From Andrena cerasifolii (lineage: Eukaryota > Arthropoda > Insecta > Hymenoptera > Andrenidae), in the NCBI RefSeq assembly GCF_050908995.1, contig NC_135125.1:10069011-10133010 (forward strand): 64,000 nucleotides of DNA, in the 5' to 3' direction. Position numbers and translations under genes: made by a program. The notes under the pieces were generated by a model. It was not told the origin of the DNA. It did no database searches and saw only the letters and a program-made list of their open reading frames with translations. Below are positions 1-11,700 of the stretch, piece after piece (the stretch's first letter is position 1; every line of letters begins with the position of its first letter).

Positions 1-148
1 CTACCCCTATATCCTTTAGAGTTTAGAGGGCGCAACGAAGAAATGTGAGAAACGACAAGTTCCCGTAACGGGAGGACAAAGGAACCGTTGGTTTTAATGG
101 ACGAATAAGGGAATTCCTTGGAGAGGAAAAGGGACAGAGGATCTGGAG

Positions 149-813
149 TAGGGCTGTTCGAGTACTCGAATATTCGAGTAGTTTAAAATCGGACCGAGCC
201 GAGCCGAGTACTCGAAAAAAGCGAGCGGCTCGAATAGAACCGAGAACTCGAATTTTTTCGAGTGGCTTGAAGAAAACCAAGCCGGATGAAAGAACCGAAC
301 AGTTCGGTGTGTCGAATAGTTTGAAGCTTGAATGTTTCGAATATTTTAGAATATGTTTATATACTGGATAATGGTCTGTAATTATTTTTATTATTATTTC
401 GACTTTATTTATTTTCTATAGTTAGAGAATACTTTCATTTGCAGTTTACATTTTAATTACTCACATTATTACTGCTGCCTCGCTTTTACTCGTATCTTAC
501 TTTCTCCTTATGTACTATATTTTCTGTTTAACGAGTAATAAAGTTAAAATAATAATAATAATAATAATAATTGCAAACCATTATCCTGTATATAAACATA
601 TTCTAAAATATTCGAAACATTCAAGCTTCAAACTACTCCACACACCGGACTGTTCGGTACTTTCGGCCCACTCGGTTCTATTCGAGCCGCTCGAAAAAAT
701 TCGAGTTCTCGGTTCTATTCGAGCCGCTTGCTTTTTTCGCGTACTCGGCTCGGTTGGGTTCTTCGAGCCGAGTCAGGCTCGGCTCGCTTTTTCCGAGTAC
801 TCGAACAGCTCTA
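149..813. mobile_element. Foldback (hAT-like) non-autonomous element with very long inverted arms
   Basis: The left end TAGGGCTGTTCGAGTACTCG and the inverted right end TAGAGCTGTTCGAGTACTCG match. The match continues as imperfect inverted arms of about 240 bp each, left from 149 to about 385 and right from about 570 to 813. They share the GAGCCG/CGAGTACTCG-rich outer part and the inner tract with ATATGTTTATATACTGGATAATGG. The loop is AT-rich with an ATA/ATT run near 550-570. The TAGGG tip resembles hAT ends. The flanking 8-mers do not match well, so no clear target duplication survives. There is no transposase. Confidence 0.7.
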
Positions 814-845
814 CCACAGAGGCGACTCGTCCGAGATGCCTCTAA

Positions 846-877
846 GATCGCAGGATCGTAGGATCGCAGGATTGTAG
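846..877. repeat. Four-unit 8-bp tandem repeat
   Basis: Four consecutive octamers are visible: GATCGCAG, GATCGTAG, GATCGCAG, GATTGTAG. The array lies just 3' of the foldback element and 5' of the CpG-rich segment. No function is assigned. Confidence 0.6.
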
Positions 878-879
878 GG

Positions 880-1364
880 AAGGCTCGGGAGAGGTACGCG
901 GCCGATAGTCGCGGTCGTGGTGGTCGTGGCTCGCTTGACGTCACCGGGGTAAAATGGCGGTGAGGTGACGTCACCGGGAACCCCCTCTCAAGAGGTGGCT
1001 CCGCAACGTCGGCCGACGGGGTAGCCTCGATATCTCGTACGGATGCCAGAGAGAATGAAAGGGGTAGAGAGGGCGGGCGGAGGTGTCGGACGGGTGGGCG
1101 CCGCGCCGTGACGCTCGCGTCACCGAGCTCTCGGTCTTCGCTGATTTTTGGCAAGATCGTTTCGTGCATTTAGAGGGCGACATTAGCCGGCTTTTCGGGT
1201 AACGATCGTCGCCGCGACGGAGCGGGCCGTCGGGAGACGCCCCGTGCCGTACCGCGCCGCACCGCACCGCACCGTGCCGCGCCGCGACCGTTCTTCCTCC
1301 TTTTCGACCGGGAGTACAGCTCCAGCACTGCCTCCTCTTGTCCATCTTGAACGAGTGGACGACG
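880..1364 (+). promoter_or_regulatory. CpG-rich probable promoter / 5' UTR of cac
   Basis: This segment is strongly enriched in CG dinucleotides, with a run of CCGCAC/CCGCGC units at about 1243-1290, and leads directly into the first coding exon. In the frame of that exon there is a TAA at 1200 and then open frame without ATG until 1365, consistent with untranslated leader. No TATA box or initiator can be assigned with confidence. The promoter role is inferred only from position and composition. Confidence 0.35.
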
Positions 1365-1444
1365 ATGGTTCGGCTGACGGCGCTCCTAGGGATCGTTCGA
1401 TCGGCTCTGGCCTCCACGTGGAAAAAAGCGCGACGCAGCGAACG
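1365..1444 (+). CDS. cac: cac exon 1: translation start
   Basis: The first in-frame ATG after a TAA at 1200 is at 1365. The exon reads MVRLTALLGIVRSALAS and then a basic stretch, and stops at a very good donor (AACG|GTACGTAAG). It ends with two bases of a codon, which fits the single-base start of the next exon at 6262 and gives ...RRSE-R-LVAQEAAQ. I recognised it by phase and position, so it is less certain than the transmembrane exons. Another promoter with a start at ATG 7079 is an alternative. Confidence 0.6.
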
Positions 1445-4400
1445 GTACGTAAGCTGGCAGTTACATACCTATGTGGAAAACGGAGCCGCGGAAAGTGGAA
1501 GCGTGCACTGCCGCTGGACACGCGCGTGATACACATACGTGTCGTATATACTGCGCACGTGGCGCAGAGCGGCTCGGCGATTCTGGTGCGCGCCAGCCCG
1601 AATCCCTGCTCGAGCCAGGGCGGTGGTGCAGGCGCACTCGAGCTGTCTGCGATTCTTAAACGGCCGCCAATTCCATCCCCTACCCGCGCAGCCCGCTTCC
1701 TTGCCCTCTACCCTTTCCTTCCTTCGACCGTGCTCGGTTCAAGAGTAACCTCTATTCGGGGCTGGCCCCTTAGCGCGTGGGAGCCGCTTCAAGGATGAAC
1801 CGCGACTCCAACGACTGGTATAATGTAGGCTACCATCGGCAAGTCGAGTGATTCCTCCTCCGGGGGTGAATCATTGTTGCAACAGAAGTTTCATGTTCGC
1901 TCGTAAACTGTACGCGTGCGCCGATTCATGCGGTAGCTATACTCCTGACAGGACGCTGCTTCTTTTTCGGAGCAGCGAGGATGGGGGGTTTCTTGTTGCG
2001 TGCACGGGTCGATGCATCGTGCGCTCTCCACCGTGTTCGAGGATCGCCTGGTAGAGCCTGGGGGCAAGGGAATGCGTGATCGAAACGCGAAGACCGAAGA
2101 TCAGAGGCGCAGAGTCTAAGGGTGTCCTGACTGAACGACTTCTTAAGGGATTAACGAGAGAATCATGCACGCGGACGTAACAATTTTCAAGGGAGGGCCG
2201 CGTTATAGCGCGACGTCACGTCTCTCATATTGATTTACCGAAAGGTATTAATAACTCCCGAGAAGTATCGTCGATAACTGATGAGCCATAATAAACTTTT
2301 AAGTGGCGTCCCAGTTGCCGCGAATAGACACTAATCTTCGTGCTTGTCGACAGCAAGACTTGTCACTGGAACGCGAAGAGCGCAGCGGAGAAGCCGACCA
2401 CGTCCGTCTCTCCCATTGTGCGAAAATAATTGCTTATCAGCTAGGGAACGAGGCGGGGGCTTAAATCGCATTCGGATCGGTCGAACAGTCGCCAGCCACG
2501 AGGATTCCGCGGCGAGCTCTGCCGCGAACTTTATATCCGTGAAAAGGGTGAAAAAATCCGAGTAGCCTTCCAGCGCGATCGTCGATCTGGAATCGAAGGC
2601 CAATTATTTCTGCCCGCGACCCCGTCCGCTGTCGCCCATTCACGAGCTCGCCCTTTTAGAATCGTATCCTCTCAAGTATTCAATTCGTTCCCTCAATTAG
2701 AAGGAATCGGGGAAAGTTTTCTTTCAAGGGACGCGGAGTTTCTCCCATCTTCGGCAGTCTTCGCCCTTCTATTGTCCCACGCTCAGGCTAGTTTATTTGG
2801 GTCAACTTCCGCGCCCCAATTCCGTATATTCGATACCATAATCCTCGCCTTTGATATTAAACGGGAAACTGAAAATAACCGGTCAGTCTCTGCGCCGATT
2901 CAATGAGACGGGATTTCAGTAGCGACGCCGGTCCGACCATTGCGCGAGCTGCTCCACTGAGCGCTGAGCCGGGCCGCGCGCTTTCAGGCTTCCAAACAGG
3001 CGGTTCTGCTAATTCGCCAAACCGAACGTGCTCTGAAACGTGCACTGGGATGCTGTAAAGCGTTTTTCGGTTCGTTGATCCACGATGACTAGCCTGCCAA
3101 CTATCCCGCCCCGAAACTGCTGGGGAAAAAAGAAGTATCGACTCGTGAATATTCAGACGTCGCGACGATCCGCGGAGCAGGAGGGACGAGCGAGGGAGCA
3201 GAGCGACGCCCACGTATTAATTACGGCGAATAAAAACATGGAGGTTCAGCAACATGCCCGTTTGGCACGGATTGTCACTGGCCAACCGGTAAAAAGCTCC
3301 CGGGGCGTAAATCACGCTTAACCTTCGCTTTCAATTACAATCTCGAGCGATAAAGAACGATGTGGGCCTGGAAGCTCTTAGCTAAACTCACGGTGACAAA
3401 TTGTTCGATTACCGTTTCTGTAATAGAGCCGAACGGAGACTCGATTATGGCCACGAGCCTGGCAGTGCCACGGCCAGCTTGCCTGACATCAGCGCGGGGA
3501 ACAAGTGTCGCGAATGAGACGGGAGATTCGAATCGACGTCGAACTGAGAAACTTTCAGACCGTGCGTAATCAGCGATACGTTGCACCTGTTGCTGGCGTA
3601 ACAATCATCGAGAGGGACGAAGGAAGAGCCGCGTTAGGCGATGCGTCGCGCCGCTCTTGCCAGCCAGCCCGTGCAGGCTCATTTCCCAGAGTACTATCGA
3701 TCTTTCTGTAACGGGGCACGATCTATCAATTATTCCGGCTTCGATTTTAATAATTCAGAGGCGCCCGGGTCGCGGCGGAGGCGGACGGCTGGGCAATCTG
3801 ACAGGAAGTTGCTTCCGACTCGATCGTTCCCTCGCGTTTAATGACTCTATACAGAGCGTGCTGGGTCTGTCAAGACGAGTCCAATGAATTGCACAATGAA
3901 TTTCTAGAAACAGAGAGTGCTGACTCCACGTCCCTCCAGGAAATATGCATTCAGCTGGGAGGCAGAATGAGACGTCGCGTTGGACGTAAAGTAAGGGCTC
4001 TATCGCTCGGACACACCCTGCTCCGAATAAAACGAGCCTGTCGCTGTTGGTAGCAGAAGGAAGCGCGGAGCAGCGATCGCCGCGTCGATAGTAACATTGT
4101 TAACGTTATTACGACACCGCGGTCGACTGATAATGCTATGTTAATGCGTTTCGCGTGTATGAGGTCGGCGTGGGCCGGCAAATTAGCCCTGCCAACGGTA
4201 ATGGACTCCGGTATCCGCGGCTGGATGTATTCAATTAAATGGTTATTAATTGGCTGGCAGAGTAGCGCGCGTTATTCGTTCTCGAGGCGGCCGATTAACG
4301 AGCTCCGGAGTCCTCGAGCTGCCTCGCGGGGCCGTTGCGTACGCGGATCAGCCTTGGTATCCTCCCGGGAACTTTTCATCTTCGAAGACCGCCGGGCAAA

Positions 4401-7400
4401 TTATAGGCGCTCGGATATCGCGCCTTTTCATTCTCCGCGCCATCCATCGTAGTAATTATTAATTATCGTTGGAGACACGGTGTAGACGCTTGGTCGGTCC
4501 CGCCCGGAAAATGAAAAGGAACGCGGAGGCTACTCGAGAGAAGAGAAGCACGCGTTGATTAGCTGTAATCGAGGAGCGAATCGGAAGGCTACTAATCTTC
4601 GCGTGCGTCGGCGTCGCGACGAGCTATTCTTGGAGGTCGTATTATCGTCCCACTGGAACGACGAGCCAGGATTAATGCCCATCCCTCTAGGATACCACCG
4701 CGAAGCTAGACGGAACGGGAATTTCGGGAACGAGCGCGAGGATGGAGGGCACTGCGGATCGCGAAAAAATTGCACCCGATGCCAGTCCCGAGCGATTCCC
4801 AGTTGTCGCGGGGTCGCCCGTAATGCGGTCGCGGAAAGTTTGCTGGCCATTTGGTCGACTGGTTGCGCCAGGTGAATGAATTTTACGAGTTAGACCTGCG
4901 TCTACCCTTTCGCGCAGTTTCCACGGGATTAATGAAGAGCGACGACTCCCCGGAGGTGTTGTCCGACCGCGAAAGACTCCCCGATTAAATTTCACGCCGC
5001 TACCCACCGAATCGTAGGGGTTTAAACGAACGACAAGCCAGCGCCGAGACACTTGCCCGCGGATGACGCAAAGATGCGCATCGCTGCAACAGGACGAGTG
5101 GTTCCGCTTGAATAAATTCGCGGAGCTAATATCGACGGTTCGAATGCCGGCTCCTGACGCGAAACGGGGACATGATTCGGAGGAGGAAACTCTTTGCCAT
5201 TAAAAATCGTGCATTATTCGATTACTCTCTCGTTAGAGAATGAAAGGCATCGGGCTGGTGCTCCGGCGTTCTCAAAAGAATTTAAAGAGCACTTTAGAGG
5301 GTTCCCAGGAACATCGCGAATGCTACTGCGATCGATAAAGAATATATTCTTCCGCGCGTTGTGCAAATTCAGCAGCGCGGGCTTTTTTTAGAACTAGTCA
5401 CGAAGGAGCAGGAAGGAGAAAGACCAACTATCTGAGGTGGTTGGTTCTTCAGCGAGTTGAAGGATCTTCTTTGCATTTCCCACAGTACGTCTGTCTCGAG
5501 GAAAATATCCTTCTCCTGGCCGTTTAACGCTGCAAACAGTTGTCCTTTCCGCCGTGGCCTGTCCCCGCGTCGCCCCAGCCGGCCCCATCCCGCCAGCAAA
5601 CGTGCTCCAAATTCTTAAAGGCGGAACGCTGATCACAGCTGAATAGAGAATCAAGGCCAGCTGAATAGGACGCAATTTTCCGACGATACTCGGACGAGCG
5701 ATCGAGCGGATCGTGGATGTCACGCAGCCCGCGAAGCTGCGCCCGGTGCACGGCGGCAGAAGGATCCTTGTCGCGAGTTATTGCATTACCGGCTACCTTG
5801 ATTGCACTCTCCTAAGAGGAGAGAGAGGCCACGCGGCCAAGAGGATCCTAGCTGCAAAAGTCTCGGCTAATGCAGTTAATTAGCGCCGCGTTACACGCTC
5901 GTCTCGGCCATTAACGAGCTCTCTCGCGAAACACCTCGTGACACGAAACCGTTCTCAAAAAAAATTCCAGCCGAGCCTCTTGCGCGTGGGTCCCCGGCCG
6001 CGTGACTCGGGATCCGCGCTTTTGTCGGGAGGTATCGAGAGCGGCAGAAGCGTAGAATCTGCCAGGTAGACGTAACCCCTTTCGCTCTTATCTCGCGGTC
6101 GCGTTTTCGATTCCGTGTTCGCCGGTGACACGACGTGTTTGCGAAATCGATTACTCCCCACTGCCCCATCCCCTGCCCTCGCCGCGTCGCACACGCGTCC
6201 CCGATAACCTCCTTTGAGTTTTCCAGCGCGGCTAACTCCTTTCATCTTGTGTGCTTTCCAGGTTGGTAGCGCAAGAGGCGGCACAAAGGGACCCTGGATA
6301 CGCGAGTCAGTACAGGAGAAGGCCGAGGTTGGCCGGACTGAGTGGTCTCGGTGACTGGACTAGCTTTGGAGGGGAGGTAAGAACCCTCGCTCAAGACATT
6401 CGTTAATTGCGGCCTCTCGCGGTTCCTCTTACCGTGCCGCTCACCCTTCGCGCGAGATTGCCCTCCCACCCCGGTTCCTTCGCTTTGTCACGTTGCCCTT
6501 TTATTAGAATTATTAGAATCTCGTAATTATTCTCGCGGAGGGGTAAACGTGGATGGATCTCGTGATACTCACGAGCTGTAGCTTCCCACCCCCGTGAAAC
6601 GTTTGGACTAGTGCTCCTTCTCGAGAATTCTTTCTCGAGAAATTGTATAAATGCTTATTTCTTATTTCTCAAGAAATACTATTTTTCTCGAGAAACTTAA
6701 GTCTACGAAAATTATTATAAATCTCATTTATTTTAAATCTTCATTTATATCAGTTATATTTAATATCTGTTTTTTCATTTATACAAAGTTTGTGCAAATT
6801 AGACAGGAATGAACAATTAGTTAAGGATTGCTTGTGCTTTTGATAAATATTATCAACACTATTCCAAAAATATAAATTCTGCAATACTTTTTTCAATTTC
6901 TCGCGAATTCTTGAGAATCCTCAAGAGGTATGATCTGATTTCTGATTTCTCGAGAGACAAAAAAATATCGAGAAATCAGGAACACTAGTTTGGGCGCGGT
7001 GTAAGTGGTGTCGCGCGATAGTAAGGACGCGTGCTAAAGGTAGGAAAAACATGCGAACAGGTACCTGGTCTGGTGGACATGGCGCCAGGCCGGGATCAGG
7101 GCGGAGGGGCGGGTGGCGGTGGGGGAGGCGGCAAGGGCACCACGTCGTTGTTCATCCTGTCGGAGGATAACTGCATCAGGAAGCACACACGCTTCATAAT
7201 CGAGTGGCCGCCCTTCGAGTACGCCGTCCTGCTCACCATCATCGCCAATTGCGTGGTCCTCGCCCTCGAGGAGCACCTGCCCAAGCAGGACAAGACCATA
7301 CTCGCACAGAAGCTCGAGGCCACGGAAATCTACTTCCTCGGGATCTTCTGCGTCGAGGCGAGCCTCAAGATCCTCGCCCTTGGCTTCGTCCTCCACCGTG

Positions 7401-8692
7401 GCTCCTATTTGCGCAACATCTGGAACATCATGGACTTCTTCGTCGTGGTGACCGGGTGAGGGGACCATTATCTATTCTCTACCTCCTACCTTCGTCTATG
7501 TCGAAACAAAGATCAACTCCCCCTGATTTCTTACTCGTTCCACATTCAACCGCGGGAGATCCCGCCTTTCGGTGTCACGGTCCATCCGGGAACCGGCGCG
7601 GCGCCGGCGGAGGAGTACGCGCGAACGCGGAGAGAATCTAGAGCAGGGCGTCGAAAAGTGGGATCTCGCTCGGGAATGATTCGCGAAAGCTCACGATCCA
7701 TTACGTTCTTTCATCTCGCGATCTCTCATGGCCGCGACATTTTACGATCTTTCGTTCCCTCCCCCCGTTTTCACCTCCGAACAGACGGACGAGCGCGTTC
7801 TTGCTCTGGCCAACTTTTTCTCTGTCTCTCCTATCCGTGCTCCGTCCGACCGCGATTTTCACGTTTCTTGCACCGCTCCGTTGGCCCTCCTCGCCACGGA
7901 GCGCGCCGCGCTCGAGCGAAGGCGGACGCCTGGAGTTTGGAGAGGAAAACAGTGGACGAGGGGAAATGTTACGGTCAGGTCTTGCCTCTAATTATTTCGT
8001 GAGCGATTCGAGCGACCCCTTTATCCCCGATCGCGCTCGACCTCGAGGAACTCGCCCGTTCACGGAGGGAGCTTTCCCTCCCCGCTTGCTGGCTCTGGGA
8101 GATCATGCCCGCGCAACGATGTAGAATCGCGGCCACCGCGGACACGCGTAACTGGGGAGGGAGGAGAAGGCGCGTATCGGTCCAGCAAGGGGGGAGGCGA
8201 GGATCTCTGCCCGCGCGGGACTTAAGATTTAAGGAAGCACGTCGATCGGTTTTTCCGGCCGAGCAGATAGATTGTAGAGTAATCCTTGGATTAGGTCGAT
8301 GACCGTGTTCGCCGAAACAAACGTGGACGTCGACCTGCGTATGCTACGTTCCTTCAGGGTCCTCAGACCGCTAAAGCTGGTTTCGAAAATTCCAAGTGAG
8401 TCAGTCACAGTTCTGCGAAACGGCAAAGATGCAAAGCCATAAGTAACAGTACAGAGTGCAGTAACAGAGAACAGTCGAGCAGCAGATTGATAAACTAACT
8501 AACCCCCATCCCCTAATGGCAGTTGTACCTGGCAGTTTTGTGTGCGTTCGACTAGTCTCCTTAGTTTTAAACGTTTCTTGGTTAATCAGACACAGACAAA
8601 CACACACACACTTAGCTCGTCGACCATTTAGTTTCTATCTTTCTCTTTCTATCTACTATCTCTCATCTATCTGTCTCTTTCTATCTCTGATA

Positions 8693-8723
<31 letters not shown>

Positions 8724-11700
8724 ATCTATTTCTCTACCTCTCCCTCTCTATCTCGCGCTCTGCCTCTCTTCTCTTTCTCACCCTCTCTATCTCGCGTTCT
8801 GTATCTCTCTCTCTCCCTCTCTATCTCGCGCTCTGTCTCTCTCTCTATCTCTCTCTCTCTCTCCCTCTCTCTCTCGCTTTAGTTGACACGTTGGGTCGAC
8901 GTTTAGTTCTGGCAGGCGAGACCAGCATCAGCTAACTTTCTATGACTCTGCGTATACTTACTTATTACACCTGTACACGTATACGTTCGTCTTTCTACTG
9001 ATCTCTGCCTTAGTTCTCTATCCATTTAGTTTCCTTGTTTAGTTTCCCGATTAATCGTGCCGTTTGAGCGTTCTGTTTTCCGTTGATTGACCACCACTTA
9101 GAAGGCTATGGGTGTATTAGATCAGTTTTTTGATTGACGCTAGATGATCGTTGACAGTTGGTGATCGATATTTAATTGAATATAATATCTATCTATATTT
9201 ATTATATATTCTGTGTCCACGTGGTTTGCGTAATTCGAGTGTCTATTACATATACATACATACATATATATATATTATATATCTATTTATACACGTATAT
9301 ATATATATTCTAATGCCTCTAGAGAGGAGTTGCGTGAACTAGTCGCTAGTGTTACTTTGCGTTACTTGTCCTATTCTTCTGTCGTGTTATGTTCAGTTTT
9401 GTGCACACGTTGTTCTTACTTTAGAGAGCTCGCGTTGTCGAGGAATTAGATACACCTACAGAGACACGCTAGCACACGTATACAGAAAGCCGGACCTCGC
9501 GTCGAAGCAAATCTTTGGCCTTTCATTAGGAGAGCGAAACTTTCTGGACGGCTCCTGAATTCCAGTTACCGACGAAACCTACGCGTACCGTCCTTTCAAT
9601 TTGAGAATCCGATTTCTTTTTTTTTTTGCATACCCTCGTGCGTCAGGCATATCGAGAGCTTATCGTCAGACCAAAAGTTTCGTGCAAATTCGCTACGCTC
9701 CACATCGAGGCTAAAATGATCCCCGTCGACGGTCGCCTGACAAGTGACTCGAAAGTCATTCGAGAAACGGAATGAGACAGCTTTTGCTCCGAGGATTGCA
9801 GCGCGACTCACTACCCCCCCGGTTGTTACACGCACACAATCACAAACAGAAAGAAGAAAACACAAAAGTACTGGCTTGCGGGTGTCTCTATATTTAGCAG
9901 TCTCTGTCTTTAGCCACAGTCACCGATTGATAGAGTTGACTATACGTTGGTAAATAGGTAGGTGTTCTAGAGCAGTAACGTATTCGAGCAAGCTCGTGTC
10001 TGCTAGAGAGTCGTACCTTTAGACACCCTCGAGAGACCGTGTCATCGTCCCACAGAATCGTAGACCTCACCGAGGTGTCCTCCCTTGCACCGGCTTCCCT
10101 TTCACTATTGATCCCCGAACCTCCACTCTCCTTTAACCGACGCATTTCGCATGCAGCAGAAAGAAGAATTTACATCGACCGCGCGAACGGCCCGACTCGT
10201 TCGCGAGGTTTCAGAGAGAGGGTTACGGATCCATCCCTCGAGAAGCAACCGAGCCTCCGTAATTTCGATCCCTCCAATCACCCCGTGCAACCCTCCCAGC
10301 TACGACTATTCGAGTGCCCCCGGCTTCTAATAGATACGTCCAAACAGCAGTGCGCATACTTTAGAGCTCGAGTCAAACGAGAAACGGTCGGTAGAACGTT
10401 TAACTTCTATCTGCAGCGATTCCATCCAGGCCCGCCACCTTCCACGGCTTCAATAAACTTGAAACTTAAACTTAAACGCATCTTAGGCAATTCCGATCGT
10501 CTCGATAATCAGCCGAATTGATTCCCTTTGAGACCGTTCCGGCCTTTCACGAAGACAGTTTGAGGGGTAATCCAGCGATGCGCTAATTCGATAAGCTAAT
10601 CCGAAGCGGCGGGAATCGAGCGCCAAGCTTTCGCCTTTTGTCTTCGGATTCAGTTGCACGAATCGAGCCCGGCCAACTTCCATCGAATCAGAGAGCCGGC
10701 AGTGACTTGGAGCGAATCCTCGAAATTTTCTCCCAGGCGGCTGGTTTGTCCGACGAGTCGTTGCTTAGACGATATTCCGAAGGCAGCAACCCCCGGTTTC
10801 CCCTTTGAAATCGACCCCCAGCTTAATGAACTTAGCCTAGAAGGCTCCGGCCGAGGCTGCCACGTTAGAGGCAACTTGTTGGGGGCGTAGAAACGAATAA
10901 CGATAATAGAAGACATCGGTCCACGACGAGCTTCATCCCGATAGTAAAACTCTCCCGACTCCTACGGGTTAGGCCATAGAGCGCTAGTTAAAACCACCTA
11001 GTTGTGTAGCTTAAGTATTTAAGTAGCGTGAGTATTAGTGTAATAGAGTAGTAAGTAGTAAAGTGTGGCGGGGTGTGTGTGTTTTGGGGCAGGTTCATCA
11101 CGGCGTTCTCGCAAGGCATAGAACTGGATATGGATCTGCGCACGTTGCGTGCGATACGCGTGTTGCGACCGCTCAAACTTGTCTCCGGCATACCGAGTGA
11201 GTAGCGTTTCAATACAGTCGGCCACCAAACAATCCAGCCGAACCGAAACAGATTGCCTTGTCTAGATCTCGCCCCTTTTTTTTTGTCCAACCCCCTCTGT
11301 CGCTTTCGTCGGCGGCTCGCCGGCGAGCCGCCCGCCAGTCTCTCTCGCGGAACCGGCCGCCAAATTTCCGCGCCGTACCGATTTCCATTCTCCTGATCCG
11401 CGCGCGGATCCGCAGTCGAGTCACGAACGCCCGCGCGTCCCGATTCCGCGGCCATTCGTTAACAGCCAAACGAAGAGCGAACCGTTCGATCCCGCGGAGC
11501 GGCCAAACGTTTTCTTGATTAGTGGCGAAAGGAAAATAACGAGAAAGGAGAGAGAAACAAAAAAAAAGCAAGAGAAAAGGAAAAGGCGAGCTTCGGTGCT
11601 CGAGGAACGCGTGTCGCCGCTCCCCCTTGGAAACTGTCCCGCGTCTGGAATTCGGATACTTCGTGGGGATCGACTGGATCCGTTTCTCGGAACGTTCATC

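Larger units (their letters stand above)
1..1364. other. Upstream flank and probable 5' UTR of cac
   Basis: I see no supported coding gene here. The stretch holds the foldback element at 149-813, a short 8-bp tandem repeat at 846-877, and then a GC- and CpG-rich segment from about 880 leading into the first coding exon. Open frames of up to 163 codons exist on both strands in the CpG-rich part, but they overlap each other and resemble no family I know. The transcription start cannot be placed from sequence alone. Confidence 0.5.
8396..11092 (+). other. cac: cac intron between the two IS4 exons
   Basis: The 2.7-kb intron holds a TC-rich microsatellite block (8630-8878) and an AT/TA-rich block (about 9170-9320). 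I see no transposon or RNA gene. Open frames here are short and unrecognised. The acceptor of the downstream IS4 exon follows a G/T-rich rather than C/T-rich tract. Confidence 0.5.

Noticed and set aside
1244..1798. 184-codon open frame over the promoter and first exon
   Set aside because: It results from the CCGCAC-rich tract and overlaps the cac start in another frame; no recognisable domain.
5085..5160. GGTTCGAATGCC, resembling a tRNA B box
   Set aside because: No A box, anticodon stem or acceptor stem pairs could be found at the right spacing.
8516..8935. 139-codon Ser/Leu-rich frame resembling membrane segments
   Set aside because: It is the translation of the TC/TATC microsatellite in the intron between the IS4 exons.
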